From positions 12,136,517-12,200,516 of the forward strand of contig NC_087066.1 of NCBI RefSeq assembly GCF_963678635.1: a stretch of DNA of 64,000 nucleotides, in the 5' to 3' direction. Origin of the DNA: Symsagittifera roscoffensis. Its lineage: Eukaryota; Xenacoelomorpha; Acoela; Convolutidae. This document shows, one piece after another, positions 12,131 through 24,500 of the stretch (position 1 is its first letter; every line of letters starts with the position of its first letter). The notes below the pieces were generated by a model, which was not told the DNA's origin, did no database searches, and saw only the letters and a program-made list of their open reading frames with translations. The translations under genes were made by a program, and so were the position numbers.

Positions 12131-12269
12131 GAGTTAGGTTGGAAAAAAGGTTCGTACTAATACACTCGCTTCGCAAAAGTACAGAACAGCTCAAATCTTT
12201 TTTACATTTAGTTTCTACTATAAAATTCTTTTTGCTCAGCTCTGCATTATTAATCTTAATCATTTCCAA

Positions 12270-12275
12270 TTTATT
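12270..12275 (-). terminator. Polyadenylation signal of VWA8
   Basis: AATAAA on the minus strand, 28 nt after the TAG stop of VWA8. The position suits a compact 3' UTR. Confidence 0.6.
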
Positions 12276-12303
12276 CGAGGAAGCGGTTAAGTATCCTCGA
12301 TTT

Positions 12304-12544
12304 CTATTTCAGCATAGTAGACGTCAATATCTGTCGAATCACCGCAGGAATATCCTTGGTGTCCAGGCATACAAATGCACTCTGGGAGGGCAACTGACTC
12401 TTCATCATCTCTGCCTCGTCTCCGAGTGATCCGATGAAGATGAAGGAGTTCACTCGTTCTTTCTCACTCAGCATCTCTCGTGCTAGTCTGGAGGGACTGA
12501 TTCCGTAACGAGAGAAGTTGGCATCCGAGAACAGAATAAGGAAT
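12304..12544 (-). CDS. VWA8: VWA8 exon 11 (end of vWA domain)
   Basis: From acceptor tttag|ATTCC to TAG. It encodes LILFSDANFSRYGI, FIFIGSLGDEAE and the typical C-terminal ILTSTMLK. It is separated from exon 10 by a 4.2-kb repeat-filled intron. Confidence 0.94.
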
Positions 12545-15500
12545 CTAAATACAAGCAAATTACACTTAGGCTAGCTCAAACATAACTACACCGCTTCTGT
12601 ATCTAGTTAATAAAATAGTTATTCAAATTAATTATCTCAGGAATGAATATGCACTCACTTTCGAGCACTTATCTTCTTTTTGAAAAATCGGCTTTCAATT
12701 TTGGTAGCCCCAAAAGAGTTTTCAGTCATAGTCAACATACAGATAAAAAAGAGTCATGTACGCAAGGAAACAGAAAAAAAATACTCACTTAATCTTAGAA
12801 AAAAATTCAGCTTACCACGTACAAAGTAAAAAGATAAGTCTTTGAATTTCTGGAACAATTTATGATTGACACTTTTTTGACAAAATTAGTCCAATTTGAG
12901 ATATCTGGATCGATAGGTTAATCTTTTACTCCGCCGAGAACCAGAAAATTAAATACCAATTTCGAAACTAGAAGTCGACCAAGTTTTTCATGACTTTAGT
13001 ACTTTTGCTGTTCGATAGTGGAATTAGTACTTTTGCACGAGCGCAGAATAGTGTGATTGTCGCATACTGTTCGATTTTAGTACTTTTGCTGTTCGATAGT
13101 TGAATTTGCCTTCCTTTAAACAAAGGAAGTGAATTAAATTTAAAAAAGCAAAAGACTAACGCGAAAAAGTGAGTTTGAGCCAAAACAAATTTTATGACTT
13201 TTCCCGAAAAAAAGACGAAAAACAAAATCATCGTGACCTATATAAGAGCCGATATAATTTCACCCGACATAAAATAATATAGGCCGAAAAATTTTTAGCC
13301 GAAAAGAAAAGAATTAGAAACAAATTCTAAACAAGTTATGACTAATAAAAATTCCCCCTCACCCTCAAATCACATACACACAAAAAAATTTCGCTTGTCG
13401 AAAGACGCAATATGAGGCAATTAGGCCAATTTTATGTAGGCCGAAACCTATCAAGCGGAACAAAAAGGAAAAAACACAAAAAAGCCGGAAAAAAGTCATG
13501 AAAAACTATGAAACCTATTACGTTTTTCAACGATCAAAAATAGGTCAATAAGCCAATAAAAACGCCGAAATCTTTTAGGCAGAATTAACTTTATAACCAA
13601 AAAAAAACAAAAACCATACACATACAAATTCAAGGTAGTTATAATTACAAATATAAGAAAACAATCAAAACACTAAAAACAACTACAATGTAGCTTGTGT
13701 ACAGCAAAAAAAAAACAGTGTGATATGGCATAGATTTGTCGACAAAACAAAAGCAGACAAATAAGCCCACATTTTTTTTGAGACGGCTTATTTCCCGTTT
13801 GAAAAAAAAAACAGGTCCTGCCAGATTGGAACCCAAGACCTTAACCGTCCCAAGGTACCTCCAGAACAGGTGTACCGGAAACGCGAAGAAAAGTGAATTT
13901 CTTATGAACTGAAACTAAATTTACCTTTTCTAATTTTGAGCACTCTCTGAGCAAAGTTATTTACGGAAAAAAGTCTTGTATCAAATTGCAATATCCTCGC
14001 TTATCGCATGGGTAATTATACTGTTGTATGAAAAAAATAGCTTTTATCGTTTCGAGTAATAAATTTAAAAAAGCAACAACTGTGCTAGCTTATTACTAAT
14101 CAAATGTCAAAGCACTTGGGATTACTGCTAATTTAGCCTACCACTTCAAAAATGCCCCACCAAAGATAGCACTTTTATTTTCGTTTAAAAGCAGCAATTC
14201 GATGCCATGGCCGGTATTGTAAAATCTCGATTTCAATGGTTAAAAGCGGTAGCAAACTCCCTTCCATTTCAGGGATTAGACTCCCTGACTACCCAAGGGT
14301 TCCTCCTTTAGTACTATTAAAAGACCTTAATTTTTGGCCGGTTGACCCAAATATTTTTTTAAAGGCACCATTATATATTAACTTTGAAGGGGAAGCGCGG
14401 GCCGAGAAAAACGCAAATTTCTGGTCTAAATTGTCCAAAAAAGACCTAGAAACAGTTTTTTTTCAAAAATTTGCTTGCGGCAGAAAAAAATTGGCCATAG
14501 CAGGATACTTTTGGAGCTTTAGGTGAGCGCGGAAAATAAATTTGGTCGACCTATAAAAAATGTAGGTAAATTCTTCGATTTTTTGTTTGAAAATCCGCCC
14601 TTCTCAAAAAAATCCTATATCCAAATATTTCGCTTAAGATGTCTCAGAATCAAAACTACACATTATCAGAGAACTGATCGAAGACAATGATTTTCATATT
14701 TTCCATTACAATTTGTTAGACTCAAAACTCGTTGATTAAATACTCCGCAGTTCTCAAAAAATTAGAAAACGGATAAATGAAAACCACAAGACTAAATAAT
14801 CTCAAATATTTATAGGTATGCAAAGATTTCTTAAACGCTTTACCCATATTGGGCAATGAACGATCAAAAAACACATCAGAACCTTGTTTGAGTGTTTCGC
14901 ACAGAAATAAGTTAAAAACAACATGTACTGCAAAAAAAACGGCATAAAACTAATAACTTCAATTATATATCCGCATGCACAAAACTTCCAAATCAACTTT
15001 TAAACCAACATATACAGGAAAAATAGATAACAAAGCCAACAGACAGTTTGAAAATAGTCAGTGAATGCGAGGAAACAGAAAAAAACTGACTTTAAAAAAA
15101 TCAATTTTCGAAAAAAAATCTATGGCCTTCCTCTTTGAATTTCAAGAAATTAAGATTGATCGTTTTTTTTTGGATAAAGTTAACTAAATTTGAGAAAACT
15201 GTATTCATAGGTAAGTTTTTTATTTCGCTGAGAAATTCAAAAATTAACTTTCACTTTCGAAACTAGAAGTCGTTGACGCTTTTTCGTGCCATTTCCACTT
15301 TTGTATTTGGAGAGTGCAGTTTGCCTAAATTTTAGCTGATGAATTTAAATTGAGTGCATGCATACCCAAGTGCTTTCATAAATTTATTAATTTATATAAG
15401 TGCAAATCTGTAGTTAGAAGTGTATTTTAAGACTAAAAAAACACGAAAAAAATCACCACGAAATTTATAAGAGTCCTCACTGCGTTTATCGGCTTTTAAA

Positions 15501-18500
15501 AAAGCGAGGCGGAAATAAGCTCGAAATAAATTCAGATGAAAACATCAAAAAAAACAATAAATAAGAATTTCAAAACTCGATAGCTGCAATTATCGTCGGC
15601 TTAAGATGAGCAATTAGAGCAAGTGAAGCCAAAACTGAACAAAGATAGCCTATTGCTGTGCAAAAAGCTTAGAGTGTTCCGACCATATTCTTGAAAAACT
15701 ACAAAAAAATAAGCTTTTTTAAAAACCAATTTCAACTTTTTTGTGCGACGTGTGATGAAATGATCAGAAAGAAAGACTAAATGCTGGGCATCTCCGATAC
15801 CCTAGGCTAGTAAAATGGCCATATTGATAAACAGTTTCCATCGAAACATGACTAAGGAAAAAAAAGATTTTTTTTTTGAACTTTTGAAAACTTTGAAACT
15901 TTATTTAATTAGATTAAGGGCTTGAATAAACAATTCATTGTTTGTTTACTACTAATCTGCGTCTGCGACTATCCTTCTAATAAGCCTGCTTGCACGGATT
16001 TCAACGAAAAATCGAAAACTTCAAACTGGTTTTTCTCGACACAGTCGGTTCGAATCACAACTGAAAGGGCTTTAATATGAAATATCACTCAAGCCAGTCC
16101 GATGATTGTTTGTGGTACCTGATTTTGCGAGGAAAAAAAGTAAAATACTCGAATACAAAATTCCTCCGCGTTTTCAATGGTCGGAACAAAAACCGAAAAA
16201 GTCGAGAAACAAATTTCTCAAAAAATCTGACTGAGACTCGAACTATCTCTCAGTACATAACAAATCTGAGATGTTGCTTATACTTGATACATGCATTTAC
16301 CATCTGTAATTGCTTACATATTCTATGATTACCTGTTAAATTAATCGACATTAAAAATTTACAAGATCGATCGAAAATCTATTCAGCAGTCATGGAACTC
16401 GTTTACTTGCACTATTAGCAATTTAAGAAAAGAAAGTCTGCAATGGTAAAACTATTTACTCCTTCATGATAATTCAGTGCTGTGAAAACTAAGCCGACAT
16501 TAAAACAATCCAATATTTAACTTAAATAAGCCGGAAATTTTCATCTGTTCAAAAAATACAGCTCATTTGGACGCGAAGAAAAATATGAAAATTGATACCC
16601 GATTGCTTTTCTCCAAATTTTTTGCTAATTTTTATGGACTTGAGAAGGTTTGAAACTAAGCGTTACGTATTAAGTAAACAATATTTGTAAGTAAACAATA
16701 ATACCTGACCTTTCGTCCGCTTCCATCTTGGCCAAGTCCTTGACCGCCTTTGAACATGCAGCTACCGTCGAATCGCCAGACAGACAATACTGCGAATGAG
16801 CATGCATAGTCTGCAACACCCGCAGTCTCTCTTTCTCATTCGAGGGCGCATTGTCAAGTTTCACTATTTCCACTGAGTCGTCCTCTCCCGAGTGACCGAT
16901 GATGTCGTATTTGAATTTGGACTCGTAGCCTTTCAGGGCTTCCATCACCATACATACAGATTCTTAAGAGAAGATTACATGCAAAACGTGATTCCCTTCT
17001 GCATTATACAGGTAACCCTTAAAAATAGTCCAATTTAGTCAAGCATAAATGCTGAAGCTACAGGACAACACGTCTACTTCAAAACTTGAAAACAAAAAAA
17101 AACGTCACTTGACAAACAGGTCGGAAGCTATATCATTTTCGATTCTTGTTTATTTGAGCAATTTTAGCCCAAAAGCGTTTCACGTTTCGCCAGGGTCAAT
17201 TTTAATTCAAATGGGCGATGCATTTATCAGCTGTGATTTTATTGCGTTTCAATCTTCGCAGCTTTTTCATGGAAGTGTTGCTTATACATTTAAATCAAAC
17301 GGGAGTATATCGTTAAAAAATACCTTACCTAACTGTCTCTGTAGTCTCTGGTCGTATATGTTGAACCGGTACATGCTGCCACTAACATCACACAACAGCC
17401 TCAACAACTTCGGTTTCTTCTGCTGCTGCCCTGGCAGAGGGTCTTTCTCCCCTCTCCTCTTGAACACAGACTTCTCCCCCAAAAGAGAGTCCACTAATTT
17501 GGTGTCGTCCAGTTCTCCCAGGGTCTGGTGTTTGAGCCACTCTCTGTCTTTCTGTTTGGCTTCCAAGCTGTCAATCACTACCCTGCAAAAAAACACAAAA
17601 ACATAGATTTTTGTAAGCAATCGAATGTGCAGCTGGTGGTGAGCCTTTTCATCGAAATTTCTGAAAGCCAAAATAATACCTAAAGTAAAGAGCTCAATTC
17701 AGCTAGCCTCAAAAAGTTTCTAATTTAGGTGAAAATTAAACGTTTTCTGATGATACATTTAGAACTAATTCTCACTTATCTTCCTGAGGATTTCTCAGTG
17801 TTTTAAATTGAAGCATTTGAAAAAATTATTACAACTTGTAATCAAAATTTTAATATTTTGGTTAAAGACTACCCCAGCGCCAAATTTTAAGAGCAATCAT
17901 TTCTTTGATAAACTAGGATTAAAGATATGCAGTAGTTGCCTGTGTTTTCTACCTGACTGAGTTGATATGTTGTTTGACAGATTCGTAGAGTTGTAGGTCT
18001 CTGCTTCGAACTGACTCATTTCTATCTCCTTCAGTCTCTCTGCAAAAGCCTTGTCACGCATCTCTTTGGCTGCCTAAAACGCCACACGGACTCACCTTTT
18101 AGAGTTAATGACTCTTGGGCTCATGATTGTACTAGCGTGTCACTACCCTTTACGCTGCATCAAACAGATTGTTGAACCTGGAATATGTTTGGTTAAAATT
18201 TTTAAAACCATATGGCAAAGTATGGATAAAATTTACATGAAATGCAACTCCAAAATAAAGGCTGGAGAAATCCAGTGACATTTTAAAACCTTTTTATTAA
18301 CAAAACTGACAAAAACTATCGAAATTGTAGCTTCCCGAAATTGATTTAACTATTATATTAAGAAAAACACTATTTTTTTCGACTTTTGGGTTTGTTCGTT
18401 TGGTAATCAGATCTATACTAGAATTAGGCACTTTTAAACTAAAATTTAACCTAAACTGAAGCATAAACATTTGCAGTTTTTGATCAAACAATTCGGCAAA

Positions 18501-21500
18501 TGACAAGGAGACAGGCCTGATCCAGACAGTGAACTTAATAGGCTATTTTGAGAGACAAAAAACCAAACAGAGCAGAAGCAAGTCAATCAATTTAAAGCAA
18601 GTTATTTGCCCAATATTGAATCATTATTTAGTACAGCATTTGGTCTTATTTTCGGTGCTAGAGATTTAGCAGACCGGTTTTTTAGCTGACAGGTTTTTTT
18701 TAGCAGACACAGAACAATTTTAAAGTGTGACAGCTAACTTCAAACGCGGCATTGGCGATTAGAGACCGCTTGCTCCGCTGCGCTTCAATTCAACACGAGT
18801 GTTATTTTGAGCGTAAATCATTGTTTTGCCGCTAATTTACACTAGTGTTTTTTAAGTTGATAGTTTTGTTGACAAATCGTGAGATAATTGAATTAATTGG
18901 GGAAGCCTGGCCCCAGACTGAGCGTCTTTTTGAGTCTGTCAATCAATCATCCATCACTTTATTACGTTGGTCAGCTAAAAGACTCAAATTTCACTTTTTA
19001 TGCTAAAAGATTTGTCTGCTAAACGATCGGTCCCCCTTATTTTCGTTCGATTTGAGGGCAAGCAATTTGTGAAACATATTCGTTTACGGCCTAATTTGTT
19101 CAATTAGCCACCAAAAAGCCTTCAATTTGTTTGTTTTACTTGTTATTAAGTTCACTGTCTAGATCAGACCCGTCTCTTTGTCATTAAACAAAAAAGACAA
19201 CATTTTTGAAACATCATCTTGAAAAGTATCAAGAAGACAAATTTTTTAAGCACACCTTCAGCACATGTGGTGGTACATTTTGCTTCATCGAGTCAGGCAC
19301 CTGGAACACCTGGTGTCCTAGATTGAGTCTGTAGGGTCCGCCCACTCCTCCGAGTCCCGCAGTGTCTGCTCCTCCGGATCCACCCGCCCACTGATTGCCA
19401 CCCACGTGCGGATCGCCTGGAACCCACAAAGTATTAACTGATTAGTCAGTTTTTTAAAACTATAATGTACATACAGACTTATGGAGAAAACATTTAGCTT
19501 TTGATATGCTGAAATTCTTCATTCTAAGCATCTGATAAAATAAAATCATGGCTTTTCGTTTCTAGAGCAGAACACAAATCTGAGCCTGGTTTATCAGAAA
19601 AAAAGTTATAAATTGCATAAAGTGGTCTGATTTTCATGTTGTGTTTCACTAGTTACCTCAAAAAAGCAACTACAATTTTCCCATTGAACTAACCTTTTGC
19701 ATCTACTTTGCCATGTTTCGGTCCTGTTGCCTCTCTCTGTGAATGTCGTATTTTGATTGGCTCGTCCTGATGCCCAATCATGTTCACCCACTTCTGATAC
19801 GACGCCCGCAATGAGTCATAATTAACTTCCCATTGACGCAAAGTACCCCATGGGTCACACGTATAAACATATGAATGACCGTCTGAAGATATAACAAGAT
19901 TTTGTCCATGCATCGGCGCTAAATATCGCGACATTGCGTGCTCGTATTTATTAGTTGGAATTGGCAAGTATCTAAGCACCTTGGATCGTACGTTGATCCA
20001 CTCTAGAGACGTTGGATAATCAGCGAGATGGATATCATCGGGCAATGACTGTTTCGGTATAAAACGGGTATCAACTAAAGAAACCGCTGCAAACGAAGGG
20101 TTAAGAAATATCGAACTCGGCGAGTTTCTAAGGGTCTCAGATCTTTTGACTCCATACACTTCACCGTCATCCAAATCTGGAAATCCAAGAGAAATTCCGA
20201 CCTGGGTTCGATCCCCGGTCACCAACTTGGCAGGAGTAACGATGTTCTGGTTCTCCAGGAACTCTGAGACTTGACTGGAATCGAAGTAGCCAGAGCATCT
20301 CAAAGTGGAATCGTTAGCAGAATTACGTGATTTATAGACAAATATTTCTTCCTCACTTGAACTTTCGGACTCCCTGGTATTCGGAATGCGAGAAAACTTG
20401 ATCATTTCGTTTTCTACATTGTACACCGCAAGGTCATCTTCAGAGAGAAACTCTACGTTTCTTATTTCAAATGGAACATTTATTTCCAAAATTTTATCCA
20501 AATTGAAATCAAGCACTAGCATTTTTTCGCTATTTGGTTTATAGAAAACTAACTTTGAATTTACAGCTTCGCTGCTAACCATTTTGAATGATCCAGCAGA
20601 AACTTTTCCTCTTCTGAAAACAGAACTCATAGCATTTGAAGGTCCTTCATTTGTTAATCGTTCCAAATTCAGAATTTTCCCTTGGTTGTTAGCTGGGTCA
20701 ACTAAGAGTAAAATATTATTTTGAGGCGAGTAACAAGCAACAGAAAAATTTCCACTACCAATATTCTCTGCTCTCACAAAATTCAGTTGTAAAGTTGTAC
20801 ATAAACTGGTTCGGTCAAAAACCTTGCTCAAGTCGGTACACGAACAAGATGTTTGATTCAAAGTCTGCACGCTGCTTTCAGTCGGAACAAAAAACAATTT
20901 GCATGGAAACAACGAAACTGCAAAAACACCAGCTGGACTGTTCATGTTTTCTGCAATTTTAAGCGCTTTCATATCACAAATAGCCGAACTTTTATCGATC
21001 GGAATCGATACTATCTTTTTCTGCTCTTGAAAAAATTCTGCTCTCGGCGAATAAGTCTGCATTTTTCTCATTTCTGGTGATAATCTTGTAGAATCGAAAT
21101 CCATGTTGGTCGCTACGATTTTTTGCGTAGCTGATATTGGATTGTCAATATCGCTTCTAATGACTGATATCTTCTTAAAATCAGGTAGAGGTACTTCTTT
21201 GGCCATATGAACTTGAGCTTTTCCTGTAGAAACGGGGATTCCGTTTCTCTTCAAGACTTTGTTCACTTCTGTCAGATTTTGATCATCAAACCCGTCAAAA
21301 TCGAAAATATTCTGAATAGCTCTTGGAATTCCATCACGTGGGAATTCTTCTAAATGCTTCACAATATTTACAAGTTCACGAGTCGAATACGGATAAGATA
21401 ATACGCCTTGGTTCGAAAGATCGCGTAGTTCATCGAACGCATCAATAAGCCGAATAACGATTTCTCGATCAACATTAGGAGCATATCTCGTTAACATTTC

Positions 21501-24500
21501 AATCTGAGAATCTTTTCCTGGATTATCAATAGCATGACATGAAAAAAGGTCTCCCATTGCGGCAAAGAAATCGTTTCCCAAAAACGGGAAACCAGGTCGA
21601 TTTGCCAAAACAATCATCCGGAAATTTGGATGGCACACAATAATTTTCTCACTACGTTGGTCAAACTTTTCTGGTAGCTTAGCGACTATTTTTCGTCCAT
21701 CTGACAAATGCATGAACTTATCTTCAACGAGACCTTTCAGAATACTTGTCACGTGTGTGGGTGCTTTGTCAGCCTCATCTACCACTAGGGCATGTCCATT
21801 TTTGACAGCTTTGATCAAAGGCGAATCTTCATACACAATTTTGCCATCTTTAACACTAGGTTGAACTGTCAACGCTTGCACTGTTGTATCCCTATGCAAC
21901 TGTATATACTGTCTTGGTTTCGAAAGTTGGGACAGCATTTTGTCGACTAGTTTATTTTTACCCACGCCTTGATTTCCGACTAGTAAAAGATGTTCTCCGA
22001 TAGCAAAAGACCTCTTCATGTTTTCTAGAATCTTCGTTTGCTCTTCATTTTCGAAGAACAGAGTTTGAGGAATCAGAGATTCGTCTGTAGCTTCCAGAAC
22101 TTCCGTATCTTTCGAAAACAAAAACGGACTATCCAATTTTTCACTTCCACTCTTTTTGGGCAGTGTAGTGAAGTTTTGCTGTTGGATGAATTCTATGAAT
22201 GCTTTTTGAGGCAAAGGTGGCAAAAACTGAGGCATAAATGCACTTTCGACTGACTTGCGAACATCAATGGTAGAATCGTCTGAAATTAACTTCAGCAAGC
22301 GTTTTACTTGCTTTGTAGACAAGCAACCCGATAAAGCTTGCAAATTTTCGTCTTTTGATTTTTTCAATGAAGTTGAAAATGAACAAATTTCCGATATCAG
22401 TTTAGGATCAACACTCGGATATAGTTCCGTAAACAAGTTAATTTGCTCCGAATTTTCGATTGCGTTCACCATGTGAAAATGAAACATGCTCAAAATTTCT
22501 GAATTTAGCCAATTAACTCCACTTTTTAAGTTCGGAGGTTCCGCTAAAGCTAAGATCCTAAACTCTTCTGGGATTGCAAAGACGCCTCGTCTGTTTAACT
22601 GCTGATTATCTCTGTTCATTTTCTCTTGCAGTAGTTCAAACTTTTGCTTCGAAATTAGTTTTGCTCCATCAAATAGAGTAACTTCTCTATCGTGTACTAA
22701 ACTCTGTATCGCTGGTAACGTGTCTTGTTCAACGTGGTGCAACCCGTCCAAAATGGCAATTTTTCCTTCTAAGGCCGCGTCTATGAGAGGCGAATTGTTC
22801 CAAAAGGTATCTCCGTTAGGTTTAGTTGACCTTTGCTGGAGTATGTCACGTGCTGTGATGTCGTTGTACAGCATGAATGTCTCGACCTGCTGACCTCTTA
22901 GATGAGCGAAGTGTCTTGCTACTATTGATTTTCCACTTGATTTGGGTCCAACAAGGCAGAGATCTGATCCCATAGCGAAGCTCCTGGACATATCTAAATT
23001 CATGTTTTCGGTTTTGAACGCACTTTAAGAAAACACTAGATCTTATAACTCGTACATGCCATTGTTCCTAGAGGCACGCTCAACTTTTCTTTTTAAATTT
23101 TTCTCAACTAGAAAACACATTTCTTAACACAGAGAAAGCTGAGCGTCGCACCACTTGCGATACAAAAATGAATGACTATAATTAAAATCAAACGGAAAAA
23201 AAATGTATAAAAACTTCAAAAAATCATTTTTGTCAAAAAAATTGCAATTAAAGACCATAATGTCCGGAACAAAATTACCTGCACCAATAAAAATTACTTG
23301 CAGCAAAATTACCTGCACCAATAAAATAAAAATTTTACACTGAGCTTTCAAAATAGTAGAAAGGAGCCGAAAAAAAAGTTCGTTCTGCAAAAGCTAAGCC
23401 GGCAGATACAAACAGACGGACGAATAGTCTGAAAAAGCACATCTCTAATTCCCGGCCGGACTCAAACCACTATCTTTTGCCGTATCAAGCAGTTGTGTTA
23501 CCTCTACGCCAAAAGCACCTGATGATTGATTGAAACAGAATAAGTTACAATGCGGTAACAATGTCGCAAATACTTAAGCAGAAATTTTTCATGCCGAAAA
23601 AATGCTCAAAAAACTCTAACTAAGAAACTTTAGGTCCCCTTTCTCCTCGAAACACAAAAGCACACACGAAAAAAACTTCGGCTATAAAACTACTCAATAA
23701 GAGGCCACTAAATCGATATTAATTAGGCCACAAAATAACCTATTAAGCCGAAAACAAAATGAATTTTGAAAAAATCGAGTTGATAAAATTTGATAGAAAC
23801 AAATTTCGATTACACCGGATATTTCAAATACTAACAAGTCCCAGTAGATTGAGCCCAGGAAGTGAATCCTGTTAACAAAGTATCTCAAGGGTAATTATCA
23901 CAAGGGTAATTAACGCAAGGGTAAACAGATATTTAAAAAAGTGATGACAGCATTCAAAATTTCATCCTGTCAAACACATCGTTAAATCAAGAATATAGCC
24001 AACATGCAGCATTGAAGTTACATTGAACTCTAGGAGACCAAGAAAAATTATTCGAATTTCCGAGGAAAAAATCATCTTTTCAAAGCTCTTTAAATTTCAA
24101 AAATCATTTATAATTGACAATATTTCAATAAAAAAAAATTACTGATAACTGGGTCAATCGGCAATCTAATAACTAAAATTAGAAGTTGCAATTCGAATAC
24201 ACAAGCAAAAATATGACCGATAACGCTACTGGGAAAAACTGAATGAGTAAGACTTTAAGTATACAATATTTCTCAAGTGATGCACGCCAATTAAGAGCCT
24301 GCATAATTGCTAAGTGAAGCAGCCAATTATGACGCATTAGCAGTACCAGTCATCTTGAAAAAAAAAGAAAATTACCAACTAACATGCCTCAATTTATAGA
24401 GTGGACGCATTTTAACTAGTAGACAAAAAGTTCATAAAAAAACATCCGACCATGCCCAGGTTCGAACCCTCTTATTTTGTTGCGGTTCTCCTTCCCAACC

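Noticed and set aside
14236-14526. 96-codon plus-strand frame in VWA8 intron 10
   Set aside because: No recognisable domain; it lies between repeat modules and has low-complexity ends.
17049-17606. 185-codon plus-strand frame
   Set aside because: It is antisense to VWA8 exon 9 and its introns and has no recognisable domain.
22994-23003. A Met at 23003 as the start of a separate 1,104-residue protein
   Set aside because: The 3.3-kb open frame is an internal VWA8 exon. Acceptor aatttag|AT joins exon 5 in phase and gives the expected spacing to the P-loop.
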